Part shown: positions 42,308 through 51,989 of the stretch, piece by piece
Layout of the letters: every line of letters begins with the position of its first letter
Position numbering within the stretch: position 1 is the first letter of the stretch
Origin: Amycolatopsis acidicola
Lineage (GTDB): Bacteria > Actinomycetota > Actinomycetes > Mycobacteriales > Pseudonocardiaceae
Direction of reading: 5' to 3'
NCBI RefSeq assembly: GCF_007713735.2
Contig: NZ_VMNW02000032.1
Location: forward strand, 1 to 64,000
DNA: 64,000 nt
The notes under the pieces: model-generated
The model's input: only the letters and a program-made list of their open reading frames with translations
Told to the model about the DNA's origin: nothing
Database searches by the model: none
Program-made: the position numbers and the translations under genes

Positions 42308-43006
42308 ATGAGCCTCACCGAACAGTTGCTGGCCACCACGCAGCCGGCCCGTCCGATGATCACGCACTACGACGACGCGGCGGGCACTCGCGTCGAGCTT
42401 TCGGTGGCGACCATGGCGAACTGGGCGGCGAAGACGGCGAACTGGCTCGTCGACGAGTTCGATGTCGAACCGGGTGACGCGGTGGCCGTGCAGCTGCCCG
42501 CGCACTGGCAGACGGCGGCCGTGTTGCTGGGCGCGTGGTGGTGCGGGGCCCGCGTGGTCGGTGAGACGCAAGGGTCGCGGGTGGCGTTCGTCGCGCCCGG
42601 CGCCGCTTCTCCCGGCGCGGAAGCAACGGCCGTCGTGGCGCTGGATCCGTTGGGGCGCGGTCTTTCCGAGGCGCCAGGGGGCGGCGCGCTCGACTACCTG
42701 TCGGAGGCCAGGCTGTCCGGCGACGTGTTCCAGCCGATGACCCCGATCGAAGGGGACGCGCTCGCCTTCGAATCGTCCACAGTGGAAGCTGTGCTGAGCG
42801 AAGCGCGAGCGCGGGCCGAGCAGTCCGGGATCACCGCGTCCGATCGAGTTCTGTCCACTCTGGACTGGAACGTCCCCGATGGCGTACTCGCCGGACTGCT
42901 GGCACCCCTGTCGGTCGGTGCGCATCTGGTGCAGGTGACGGGTTCGGACGCAAAGCTGGCCGACCGCCGTCGCGCGGAAAAGACGACGGTCGACCTGCTG
43001 GCCTGA
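42308..43006 (+). CDS. TIGR03089 family protein
   Basis: 232 aa from ATG 42308. Resembles the N-terminal part of acyl-CoA synthetases (AMP-binding superfamily: WLVDEFDVEPGDAVAVQLPA) but is too short and lacks the P-loop and the C-terminal domain. This is the actinobacterial TIGR03089 group (M. tuberculosis Rv3268 next to the LCP gene Rv3267, from memory). The function is unknown. TACGTT (42295-42300) lies 7 nt upstream, suggesting leaderless transcription. Its stop is 1 bp from the convergent DoxX stop. Confidence 0.85.
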   Translation: MSLTEQLLATTQPARPMITHYDDAAGTRVELSVATMANWAAKTANWLVDEFDVEPGDAVAVQLPAHWQTAAVLLGAWWCGARVVGETQGSRVAFVAPGAASPGAEATAVVALDPLGRGLSEAPGGGALDYLSEARLSGDVFQPMTPIEGDALAFESSTVEAVLSEARARAEQSGITASDRVLSTLDWNVPDGVLAGLLAPLSVGAHLVQVTGSDAKLADRRRAEKTTVDLLA

Positions 43007-43007
43007 G

Positions 43008-43436
43008 TCAGGCGGTGGCCAGTTCGCGCTTCTTGGCCCGCGGGCGCCAGAACAGGAAGTGGTCGAGCGAGAGCCTCCCGCCGTTGAACCCGAGCGCGAT
43101 CGCCGCCGCGGCGAGAAGGAGCACCTCTTCGTAGCCGCCCTGGCCGGTCAGCCCCTTGTCGATGTGCACGAAGAAGATGGCGCCGATCATGTCGACCGCG
43201 TACGCGACCGCCAGCACCGGCAACGCGAAGCCCACCATGAACGCGACCGCGCCGATGGTCTCGACCACGATGAGGAAGATCGCGGTGAGCGTCGGCAGCG
43301 GGATCCCCAGGCCCTCGGTCATGTGGCTCACGCCGCTGACGCCCATGTTCCACTTGTCCAGCCCGTGGGCCAGGAACACGACCCCCACGCCGACGCGGCC
43401 TATCAGCGCCGCGACGTCCTGAACTCGCCCGTACAT
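43008..43436 (-). CDS. DoxX family membrane protein
   Basis: 142 aa with four hydrophobic helices (for example LIGRVGVGVVFLAHGLDKW at the start and ILLAAAAI-type near residue 105-120). The HGLDKW motif and the GYE segment are typical of DoxX. In mycobacteria a DoxX protein works with superoxide dismutase in redox defence, but many DoxX proteins have no known role. The upstream region is the repeat-containing gap (43437-43794). Confidence 0.85.
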   Translation of the reverse strand: MYGRVQDVAALIGRVGVGVVFLAHGLDKWNMGVSGVSHMTEGLGIPLPTLTAIFLIVVETIGAVAFMVGFALPVLAVAYAVDMIGAIFFVHIDKGLTGQGGYEEVLLLAAAAIALGFNGGRLSLDHFLFWRPRAKKRELATA

Positions 43437-43540
43437 CGCACTCCCCGATACGTTGAAGTTTCAACTATGTTCGGAACCAACCGTACCGGAAGTACGTTAA
43501 GAATCGGTTGGGTTGGGGTTGCGGCGGGTGGTGGGTTGCG

Positions 43541-43702
43541 TTGGGGCAGCAACGGACGCGCGCAGGGCGCGCTGGGTGCACCCCTCCACCGCCCCGATCT
43601 GTGAGTGTTCGCGATCTTGCCGCCGCGTCAAGGCGGGAAAGATGCCTTGACCCAGCGTCAAGATCGCAAGAGACGGCTGGGGATCGGGACGGTGGAGGGG
43701 TG
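43541..43702. repeat. Dispersed palindromic repeat, copy 2
   Basis: Second copy of the repeat at 135-294. Nested pairs: outer 43579-43599 with 43681-43702, middle GCGATCTTG 43611-43619 with CAAGATCGC 43659-43667, inner TCAAGGC 43628-43634 with GCCTTGA 43644-43650. Where the arms differ from copy 1, both sides differ so as to keep pairing. It lies between DoxX (minus) and the acyl-CoA dehydrogenase stop. The remainder of 43437-43794 holds only the terminator. Confidence 0.75.
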
Positions 43703-43744
43703 TGGTCGTGGGGTGTCCCCCGGTTCACCACTCCCGAAACGAAA

Positions 43745-43780
43745 ATCGGGCGGTCCGAGCCCAGGCCCGAACCGCCCGAT
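43745..43780 (-). terminator. Terminator of the acyl-CoA dehydrogenase gene
   Basis: 10-bp stem ATCGGGCGGT / ACCGCCCGAT with a partly paired 16-nt middle, followed on the minus strand by TTTCG. It is 15 bp beyond the stop at 43795. Confidence 0.85.
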
Positions 43781-43794
43781 CAATTCTGGGAGCG

Positions 43795-44976
<1,182 letters not shown>

Positions 44977-44996
44977 CCGACATGACTTTCCACCTC

Positions 44997-45024
44997 GATG
45001 TTAGTGCTCGTTTACTAGGACATC
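44997..45024. promoter_or_regulatory. Palindrome between acyl-CoA dehydrogenase and acyl-CoA synthetase
   Basis: GATGT-TAGT-N8-ACTA-GG-ACATC, an imperfect 28-bp dyad in the 87-bp divergent gap. It looks like a TetR/FadR-type operator for both fatty-acid genes. Candidate only. Confidence 0.45.
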
Positions 45025-45063
45025 CTTGTGTTCTGCACCGCAGTTCCGTCCTACAGTAGAGTG

Positions 45064-46704
45064 ATGTCGATCACCTTTCCGCCTGAAATGCCTGCTTCGT
45101 TCGACTACCCCGACGTTCCCGTCGGCGCGATCATCGCCGGTGCGGCCGCCCGCTTCGGTGACCGGACGGCGTTCGCGCACGGCGACGACGAGCTCAGCTA
45201 CACCGAGCTGTACAGCGAGGCCTGCCGGTTCGCGAACGCCCTGCTCGCGCACGGCGTCCAGCCGGGCGACGTGGTCGCCATCCACATGCCGAACAACCTC
45301 GCGTATCCCGTTGCCTACTACGGAATCCTGCTCGCCGGGGCCACCTTCACCCCGGCCAACCCGCTCCTTCCGCCCGCCGACCTCGCCGCGCAGCTCGCCG
45401 ACTCCGGCGCCGTCGCCGCGGTCACCTACGGACGGGCGGCGCAAGCGCTTGCGGCTATCCAGGACCAGACCGGTGTTCGCCTGGTCGTGGGCGTGAAGAC
45501 CGAGGCACAGCACGAGTTCGGCGCGTTCCAGGCGGACCAGCCCACCAACCGGCCGGAGGTGGCGATCGACCCGCGCACCCGGCTCGCGCACCTCGCGTAC
45601 ACCGGCGGCACCACCGGCCGGTCGAAGGGCGTGGAGCTGCCGCACCGCAACGTCGTGGTGAACACGCTGCAGTTCTCCTGCTGGGGCAGCGGTTCGGTGC
45701 CGGAGCTCGACGAAAACGGGAACCTGCGGCTGAACCAGGTCGGCAGCGAGGCCGAATGGCCGGGCCGGCTCGGGACGGGCGTCGGCATCAACCTCACCCC
45801 GTGGTTCCACGCGATGGGCACGATCGGCGGGCTGAACTCCCTGCTGCTCACCGGCGGCAGCACCACGCTGCACGACGGCTTCGACGCGGCCCGCTACCTC
45901 GCCGACGCCGAGCGGCTGCGGATCACCGGGATCGGCGGCGCGCCCGCGCTTTTCGCCGGGCTGATGGCCAGCCCCGACTTCCACACCCGCGACCTGTCCT
46001 CGGTCCGGTCGATCAGCTCCGGCGCCGCCCCGATGCCGCACGAGATGATCAAGGCACTGCGAAAGCGCTTTCCCGACGCGACGATCAGCGAGGGCTACGG
46101 GCTGACCGAGGTCACGATGGGCGCCACGTCGGCGCCGAGTTTCCGGTCCGCCACAAGGAAACCCGGCACGGTCGGGGTACCCGTGTTCGACACCGAGATC
46201 AAGATCGTGCCCGCCGAGGGCGGCGAGGAACCGCTACCCGCGGGCGAGCAGGGCGAGGTGTGCATCCGCGGGCCGCAGGTGATGATCGGCTACCACAACC
46301 GGCCGGAGGAGACCGCCGCCGTACTCGCGGACGGCTGGCTGCACACCGGTGACATCGGCGTGCTGGACGACGAGGGTTATCTGTCCATTGTGGATCGCAA
46401 GAAGGACATGCTGATCTACAAGGGCTACAACGTCTACCCGCGCGAGCTGGAGGAGCTGCTGATGGCGCAGCCGGGCGTGGTCTCGGCCGCGGTGGTCGGC
46501 CGCAAACGCGCGGACGTCGGCGAGCTCCCGGTGGCCTTCGTCGTGCGCTCGGACACCACGCTCACCGAGACCGCGATCACCGACGCGATCAACGAGAACG
46601 TGCTGCCGTACAAGCGAATCCGGGAGCTGCACTTCGTGGACACGATCCCGGTTTCGGCCGCGGGCAAGGTGCTGAAACGGGAGCTGCGCCAACAGCTGGG
46701 CTAA
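45064..46704 (+). CDS. Long-chain acyl-CoA synthetase (AMP-binding)
   Basis: 546 aa from ATG 45064. Activates fatty acids with ATP and CoA. Signature P-loop YTGGTTGRSKGVELPH, the GYGLTEVT adenine motif, WLHTGDIGVLDDEGYLSIVD and the KKDMLIYKGYNVYPRELEEL hinge are all intact. TACAGT (45052-45057) lies 6 nt before the ATG, suggesting a leaderless mRNA. It is divergent from the acyl-CoA dehydrogenase across a shared palindromic site, so the pair may be co-regulated by lipids. The chain-length preference cannot be read. Confidence 0.92.
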   Translation: MSITFPPEMPASFDYPDVPVGAIIAGAAARFGDRTAFAHGDDELSYTELYSEACRFANALLAHGVQPGDVVAIHMPNNLAYPVAYYGILLAGATFTPANPLLPPADLAAQLADSGAVAAVTYGRAAQALAAIQDQTGVRLVVGVKTEAQHEFGAFQADQPTNRPEVAIDPRTRLAHLAYTGGTTGRSKGVELPHRNVVVNTLQFSCWGSGSVPELDENGNLRLNQVGSEAEWPGRLGTGVGINLTPWFHAMGTIGGLNSLLLTGGSTTLHDGFDAARYLADAERLRITGIGGAPALFAGLMASPDFHTRDLSSVRSISSGAAPMPHEMIKALRKRFPDATISEGYGLTEVTMGATSAPSFRSATRKPGTVGVPVFDTEIKIVPAEGGEEPLPAGEQGEVCIRGPQVMIGYHNRPEETAAVLADGWLHTGDIGVLDDEGYLSIVDRKKDMLIYKGYNVYPRELEELLMAQPGVVSAAVVGRKRADVGELPVAFVVRSDTTLTETAITDAINENVLPYKRIRELHFVDTIPVSAAGKVLKRELRQQLG

Positions 46705-46734
46705 GAACTGGGCTACGAGCTGGGCGAAGGGGCC

Positions 46735-46753
46735 GGGGCGCGCTCAGCGCCCC
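46735..46753. terminator. Hairpin at convergent fadD/purE ends
   Basis: GGGGCGC-GCTCA-GCGCCCC. Short perfect 7-bp stem overlapping the purE stop (46744) and 31 bp beyond the acyl-CoA synthetase stop. No U-tract. Confidence 0.45.
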
Positions 46754-47244
46754 AGCTTCTCCTGCAGCGCCGCGTCCTTGTCCAGCACCAGCTGCCGCAG
46801 ATCCGCCTGGAACGCGGCCATCTTCTCCCGCAACGGAGCGTCCGAAGCGGCCAGGATCCGCACCGCCAGCAGGCCCGCGTTCCGTGCCCCGCCAACGGAA
46901 ACCGTCGCCACCGGGACACCCGCGGGCATCTGCACGATGGACAGCAGCGAGTCCAGCCCGTCCAGGTACTTCAGCGGCACCGGCACGCCGATCACCGGCA
47001 GCACGGTGGCCGAAGCGACCATGCCGGGCAGGTGCGCGGCGCCGCCCGCGCCGGCGATGATCACCTTGATCCCGCGCTCGGCGGCGGTGCTCGCGTAGTC
47101 CAGCATCCGTTGCGGGGTGCGGTGCGCCGAGTACACCCCCACCTCGTAGGACACGCCGAACTCGTCGAGCGCCTGGCCCGCGGCCTCCAGCACCGGCCAG
47201 TCCGAGTCGCTGCCCATGATCACGCCAACGGTCGCCACTTTCAC
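46744..47244 (-). CDS. purE: N5-carboxyaminoimidazole ribonucleotide mutase
   Basis: 166 aa. Purine synthesis: converts N5-CAIR to CAIR. Motifs VGVIMGSDSDWPVLEAAGQA, YSAHRTPQRMLDYA and IIAGAGGAAHLPGM are diagnostic. GTG 47244 overlaps the purK stop by 4 nt (GTGA); GTG 47238, with GGGAG five bases upstream, is an alternative start that loses two residues. Works with PurK directly upstream. Confidence 0.95.
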   Translation of the reverse strand: MKVATVGVIMGSDSDWPVLEAAGQALDEFGVSYEVGVYSAHRTPQRMLDYASTAAERGIKVIIAGAGGAAHLPGMVASATVLPVIGVPVPLKYLDGLDSLLSIVQMPAGVPVATVSVGGARNAGLLAVRILAASDAPLREKMAAFQADLRQLVLDKDAALQEKLGR

Positions 47245-48434
47245 TCCCTGCCGTGGATGTCGTAGCCGTCCGGCCATTCCGCGTGGGACAGCCAATGCGC
47301 GGACAGCGTGGCCCGCCTGCGCAGATCGTCCATGTCGTGGCCGACGAAGTTCACGTGCCCGAGCTTGCGCCCCGGCCGCTCCCCCTTGCCGTACAGGTGC
47401 ACCTTCGCCTCGGGGAACCGCGCGAACAGGTGGTGCAGCCGCTCGTCCGGGCCCATCTCCGGGATGGCCGGCGCGCCGAGCACGTTCGCCATCACCGTGG
47501 GGCCGAGCAGCTCGGTCGAACCGAGCGGGTAGTCGAGCACCGCGCGCAGATGCTGCTCGAACTGCGAGGTCCGCGAACCGTCCATGGTCCAGTGGCCGGA
47601 GTTGTGCGGGCGCATCGCCAGCTCGTTGATGATCAGCCCGCCGTCGGTCTCGAACAGCTCCACCGCCAGCACGCCCACGACGTTCAGCGCCTCCGCGATG
47701 CGCAGCGCCAGCTCCTGCGCCTCGTGCGTGCGGCGCGCGGTCAGGCCCGGCGCGGGAGCGAGCACCTCGGTGTTGATCCCGTCCTTCTGCACGGTTTCCA
47801 CCACCGGCCACGACGCGCCCTGCCCGAACGGCGAGCGGGCGACCAGCGCGCACAGCTCCCGGCGCATCTCGACGCGGCGCTCCACCATCAGCGACGTGCC
47901 CGCCGCCAGCAACTCCGGCACCAGCTCACGGGCCTCGGCGTCGGAGTCGAGCATCCAGACGCCCTTGCCGTCGTACCCACCGGTGGCCGCCTTCAGCACG
48001 ACCGGCCAGGACTGCTCGGCGCCGAACTTGAGCACATCGTCCACATCGGACACTTCGGCGAACGGCGGGCAGGGGTAGTCCTCCGCGGCCAGCCGCTCGC
48101 GCATGACCAGCTTGTTCTGCGCGAACGCCAGCGCGTCCGGGCCGGGCCGGATCGGCACGTCGTCGTTCATCGCCAGCGCCAGCAGGTGCTCACCGGGCAC
48201 GTGCTCGTGGTCGAAGGTGAGCACGTCCACCGTCTTCGCGAAGGAGGCCAGCGCGTCGAGGTCGGTGTGCGAACCGATCACGACGTCGGCCGCGACCATC
48301 GCGGCGGCGTCGTCCGGGCTCGCCGCGAGCACCCGCAGCGACTGGCCGAGTGCGATGGCGGCTTGATGGGTCATCCTGGCGAGCTGCCCGCCACCCACCA
48401 TGCCCACGACGGGGAGACCGGTACGACTGTCCAC
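47241..48434 (-). CDS. purK: N5-carboxyaminoimidazole ribonucleotide synthase
   Basis: 397 aa. ATP-grasp enzyme that carboxylates AIR with bicarbonate. Start GMVGGGQLARMTHQAAIALG, ATP-grasp region KAATGGYDGKGVWML, VVGVLAVELFETDGGLIINE and the C-terminal NFVGHDMDD are typical. It is coupled to purE by a 4-nt overlap. It lies 6 bp downstream of the GT87 gene (48441-49586); a short dyad GACTGT-N6-ACAGTC spans the start codon. Confidence 0.94.
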   Translation of the reverse strand: MDSRTGLPVVGMVGGGQLARMTHQAAIALGQSLRVLAASPDDAAAMVAADVVIGSHTDLDALASFAKTVDVLTFDHEHVPGEHLLALAMNDDVPIRPGPDALAFAQNKLVMRERLAAEDYPCPPFAEVSDVDDVLKFGAEQSWPVVLKAATGGYDGKGVWMLDSDAEARELVPELLAAGTSLMVERRVEMRRELCALVARSPFGQGASWPVVETVQKDGINTEVLAPAPGLTARRTHEAQELALRIAEALNVVGVLAVELFETDGGLIINELAMRPHNSGHWTMDGSRTSQFEQHLRAVLDYPLGSTELLGPTVMANVLGAPAIPEMGPDERLHHLFARFPEAKVHLYGKGERPGRKLGHVNFVGHDMDDLRRRATLSAHWLSHAEWPDGYDIHGRE

Positions 48435-48440
48435 GAACAG

Positions 48441-49586
48441 TCAGGATACGGGGCGACGCAGCTCACGGAGCGTGAGGCCGAGGATCCCGGCCGCCGCGGC
48501 GATCACATACGCGTTGCCGGGGATCGACATCCCCGGCCCCCAGCCGAATTCCGTCGTGCCGCCGTTGGGCACCACCATCACCACGCAGCTGGCGAAGAAC
48601 ACGAACGTCACGGTGGCCCACACGCGGTGCCCCTCCGTCCACAGGAGAAGGACCAGCGGCACGGCCCAAACCCAGTGGTGCGACCAGGAAACCGGCGAAG
48701 CGAGCAACCCGAGGAAGGCCGTCACCAGCAACGCCGCGAGATGCTGCCCGCGCCCGTGGTAGCGCCGCACCAGCCACACCGCGGGCACCGCGAGCACGGC
48801 CGCGATGAGCAAAGCCACCTTCCCCGACCACGACGCGTCGTGCGCCGCGCGGGAAACCAGCCCGTTCAGCGACTGGTTGAAGATCCAGTGCACCCCGCCG
48901 ATCCGATCGGGGTCGAACGCCGTCCGCGTCCAGTACTGCCACGCGCCGGCGGGCATGAACAGGAACATCACGCCCTGCAGCACCACGAACGTGCCCAGCG
49001 CACGCAGCCCGTCTCGCCACCGCCCGGTCACGAACAGGTGCGCCACGAAGATCAGCGGCGTCAGCTTCACGGCGGCCGCGACCCCGGTCAGCACGCCGGA
49101 CCAGCGGGAACCGGCCAGCACCAGCACGTCCAGCACGACGAGCGCCATCAGGATCAGGTTGATCTGGCCGAGGAACAGCGTCTTCCACACCGGCTCGAGC
49201 GCCAGCGCGCCCAACGTCAGCCAGCCAGCCTTCGCCCAGTGGCCCACGCACACCCGCACGACCACCGCCACCGACAGGACCGAAGCCGTGGTGACCAGCC
49301 CCCAGGCGAAACCGGACGGCAGCGCGGCGAGCGGCACGAACAGCAACGCGGCGGCCGGCGGATACGTGAACGGCAGGGACACCCACTCCGGCAACGTGTT
49401 CAGCCGGGCCAGGTCGTACAGCGGTTCTCCGTGCAGGAACGTCAGCGCGCCCGCGCGGTAGACAGCACTGTCCGAGCCGAGGCGCCAATCCCCGAGCCAG
49501 TCCCCAACCCCCACCGCGAGTGCCGCCAGCACCAGGACCAGGACCGGCGGCCGCCAGGGGTCAGCCGGAAATCGTCTCGTCGACAC
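48441..49586 (-). CDS. GT87-type polyprenol-phosphate-mannose-dependent mannosyltransferase-like
   Basis: 381 aa with about ten hydrophobic helices. DUF2029/GT87 features: Asp-containing first loop (DWRLGSDSAVYRAGALTFLH), LPFTYPPAAALLFVPLAAL, GQINLILMALVVLDVLVLAG, FNQSLNGL and SPVSWSHHWVWAVPLVLLLW. Mycobacterial relatives add mannose to phosphatidylinositol mannosides or lipoarabinomannan using polyprenol-phosphate-mannose. Substrate and linkage are unknown here. Overlaps the upstream paralogue by 26 bp and precedes purK by 6 bp. Confidence 0.82.
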   Translation of the reverse strand: MSTRRFPADPWRPPVLVLVLAALAVGVGDWLGDWRLGSDSAVYRAGALTFLHGEPLYDLARLNTLPEWVSLPFTYPPAAALLFVPLAALPSGFAWGLVTTASVLSVAVVVRVCVGHWAKAGWLTLGALALEPVWKTLFLGQINLILMALVVLDVLVLAGSRWSGVLTGVAAAVKLTPLIFVAHLFVTGRWRDGLRALGTFVVLQGVMFLFMPAGAWQYWTRTAFDPDRIGGVHWIFNQSLNGLVSRAAHDASWSGKVALLIAAVLAVPAVWLVRRYHGRGQHLAALLVTAFLGLLASPVSWSHHWVWAVPLVLLLWTEGHRVWATVTFVFFASCVVMVVPNGGTTEFGWGPGMSIPGNAYVIAAAAGILGLTLRELRRPVS

Positions 49587-50883
49587 GGCGCCGCCGCAAG
49601 AGGAACCAGCGCACCACGAGCACGGCGGCGAGGACGAGTGGCATCAGGATGTACGAGTTGCCCAGTACGCCCTGCCAGAACTTCCAGTGCAGCTCGATGT
49701 TCCGCCCGTTCGGCAGCACCAGCAGCACGCAGCTGATGAACAACGCGATCACCGCGCCCGTGCCCAGCCATCGGCGCCAGGCGGTGGCCGGGGTGGTCTG
49801 CGGCAGCCGCGAGATGAGCAGCACGATCAGCGGCACGGCCCACACCCAGTGGTGCGACCAGGAAATCGGCGACGCGAGCAGCCCGAAGAACGCCGTGACC
49901 AGCAGCGCCGCGAGCGCCTGGCCGCGGCGGTGGAAGCGCAGCATCAGCCAGATCGCCGGGATCGCCAGCAGCGCGCTGATCCCGATCGCCGCCTTCGACG
50001 CCCACGGCGCCAGGTCGGTGATGCGGTTCATCAGGCCGTTCAGCGACTGGTTGCCCGCCCAGTGCACGGGCCCGATCCGGCCGGTGTCGGAGATCGTCTT
50101 GGTCCAGTAGCGGATCGTGTCGTCCGGGATGAGCAGCAGCATCAGCAGCTGCAGCCCGAGGAACGTGCCCAGCGCACGGAGGGCGTCCTTGCGCTTGCCG
50201 GTGAACAGCAGATGCGCCACGAACACGAGCGGGGTGAGCTTCACCGCGGCGGCGATCCCGATCATGATCCCGCCGCCGCGGCCCCCGCGAGCGGTGACCA
50301 CCAGGACGTCGACCACGACGAGCGCCATCAGGATCAGGTTGATCTGGCCGAGGAAGATCGTCCGCCAGACCGGCTCGATGGCCAGCATCACGACCGAGAA
50401 CACCAAGGTGGCGCGCGCGGGCGAAGACCACCAGCGCGGGCCGGCGGCGGGCTTGGGCAGCGAGCCGATCGCCACCCGGATCACCAGCGCCATCGCCAGC
50501 ACCGAGATCGCGGTCAGCACACCCCAGGCCACCTGCGTCGGCACCAGCGCCATCGGCACGAACAGCAGCGCCGCCGTCGGCGGATACGTGAACGGCAGCA
50601 GCGCCCACCACGGCTCCGGGGCGAGCGTGCTGGCGTCGTAGAGCGGATCACCGTGGAGCAGGGTCAGCGCGCCCGCGCGGTACACGGCGTTGTCGACGCC
50701 GAGCCGCCAGTCCAGCAGCCAGCCGACCACGCCCATCGCGATCGCCAGCAGCGGCACCACCGACAACAGCAGCATCGATCTCGGGCGCATCGACAGCCTC
50801 GCCAGTGACGTCCGGAGGGACAGGCGTGGATGCGACGGCCGCGAAACCTGTTCGCTGCCGGTGGCGGGCACGGACTGTGTCAC
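49561..50883 (-). CDS. GT87-type mannosyltransferase-like, paralogue
   Basis: 440 aa with about ten membrane helices and a longer N-terminal cytoplasmic part (about 1-38). Same markers as the next gene: DWRLGVDNAVYRAGALTLLH, LLPFTYPPTAALLFVPMALV, FLGQINLILMALVVVDVLVV, GNQSLNGLMNRI and ASPISWSHHWVWAVPLIVLL. The two are clearly tandem duplicates that have diverged. Overlap of 26 bp suggests co-transcription. The upstream gap to the GGDEF-like gene is 71 bp. Confidence 0.82.
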   Translation of the reverse strand: MTQSVPATGSEQVSRPSHPRLSLRTSLARLSMRPRSMLLLSVVPLLAIAMGVVGWLLDWRLGVDNAVYRAGALTLLHGDPLYDASTLAPEPWWALLPFTYPPTAALLFVPMALVPTQVAWGVLTAISVLAMALVIRVAIGSLPKPAAGPRWWSSPARATLVFSVVMLAIEPVWRTIFLGQINLILMALVVVDVLVVTARGGRGGGIMIGIAAAVKLTPLVFVAHLLFTGKRKDALRALGTFLGLQLLMLLLIPDDTIRYWTKTISDTGRIGPVHWAGNQSLNGLMNRITDLAPWASKAAIGISALLAIPAIWLMLRFHRRGQALAALLVTAFFGLLASPISWSHHWVWAVPLIVLLISRLPQTTPATAWRRWLGTGAVIALFISCVLLVLPNGRNIELHWKFWQGVLGNSYILMPLVLAAVLVVRWFLLRRRRVDETISG

Positions 50884-50954
50884 CCCATCAGGAAATCACG
50901 AAACGGCGACGGCCCGTGCGGCAAGTCCCTGAAGTGCCCGGTTTTCGATCTTGG

Positions 50955-51797
50955 TCAGGAGCGGGAAAGGCGGCGGAGCAGGGCACACGCCGCTCCGTGC
51001 GAGGCAGGCAGCCGGACCAGCCTGATCCGCGGCGTGCCCATCTCGTCGAACTGCGCGTCCACCGAGAGGCGTTCGTGCAGGGCACGGCGCAAATCCACCG
51101 CCTTGGTGGAAATGTGGCCGTCCCGGGGCAAAACGGCGGCGATCGTGGACGGGCCGAGCGCGGCCATGCTCTCCCCGCCGTCGAGCACCGCGCGCAGCGC
51201 TTCGGCGAGCAAGATCATCCCGGTCGCCCGGCGCCAGCCCGAGACCTCGGACAGGTCGAGGCCGACGACGAGCAGCGTGTAGTCCTCGCTGACGTCGCGG
51301 TCCAGGTGCCGGTACAGCTCCCCGAGCCGGGTCCGCAGGTAGGCCACCGTGGGCAACCCCGTGAGCGGGTCGATCACCTCGATGTTGGCGAGGTGATCCA
51401 TGGCGACCTCGGCCCACGCGAGCGCGGTCACCCGCAGCATCCGGGCCGGGGTCGCGTCGATGTCCGGCGAGACGAGCCCGTCGGCGTCCGGGTCGGACAG
51501 CACGGCGTGCAGCGCGGCCAGGTCGGCGAGCACTTCGAGCAGGCCGGCGCCCGCTGCCGCGCGGGCTCTGGCCAACCCGGCCAGCGCCCGTTCCGGGTCG
51601 CCGCCGCGCAGCACCACCGCGCACACCGAGTCGACCTCGGGCAGCGCCCAGTCACTGGGGAACCGCCAGCCCGCGGTCAGGCTCGCGGTGCGCCAGCGCT
51701 CGCGCAGGGCGCGCAGCTCCCGGTTGGAGCCCGCGCTGGTGAGCGCACCGCGCCCACCTTGGTATCGAGACCCGCTCTCGTCGGCCGGGACTTCCAC
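50955..51797 (-). CDS. Degenerate GGDEF-domain protein
   Basis: 280 aa. The region DPLTGLPTVAYLRTRLGELY is the start of a GGDEF diguanylate cyclase domain (about 140-260), but the catalytic GGDEF loop itself is not found; the corresponding part reads GGESMAALGPSTIAAVLP. It is probably not a cyclase and may bind nucleotide or act as a sensor. The N-terminal half (about 1-135) is helical with no membrane segment. It is divergent from the sigma-factor fusion gene (gap 51798-51989), so a functional link is possible but not shown. Confidence 0.65.
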   Translation of the reverse strand: MEVPADESGSRYQGGRGALTSAGSNRELRALRERWRTASLTAGWRFPSDWALPEVDSVCAVVLRGGDPERALAGLARARAAAGAGLLEVLADLAALHAVLSDPDADGLVSPDIDATPARMLRVTALAWAEVAMDHLANIEVIDPLTGLPTVAYLRTRLGELYRHLDRDVSEDYTLLVVGLDLSEVSGWRRATGMILLAEALRAVLDGGESMAALGPSTIAAVLPRDGHISTKAVDLRRALHERLSVDAQFDEMGTPRIRLVRLPASHGAACALLRRLSRS

Positions 51798-51898
51798 TCG
51801 ACCGTCCTTTCCCTCATCGCCTTGTGCTGTGGAGACGCACGAGCGGCGCTGACGTGACGAGAATTTCCGAAGGGATGGGTGAATTTACTGCGCTCTCC

Positions 51899-51927
51899 GG
51901 GTCATCCCGTACCCCACGGGGTGACCC
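51899..51927. promoter_or_regulatory. Dyad upstream of the sigma-factor fusion gene
   Basis: GGGTCA-T-CCCG, 7 nt, CGGG-G-TGACCC: a near-perfect 11-bp dyad 63 bp before the GTG at 51990. It could be an operator or an mRNA hairpin. It lies in the gap between the degenerate GGDEF gene and the sigma fusion. Confidence 0.45.
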
Positions 51928-51989
51928 TTCGCCTAGGGTCCGTCACACTGATCGCGACGCCACGCCGGGTATAGGCCAGAAGGAGAGCA

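Noticed and set aside
48425..48442. GACTGT/ACAGTC dyad over the purK start as a riboswitch or attenuator
   Set aside because: Only 6-bp arms, no further structure; kept as a remark in the purK entry.
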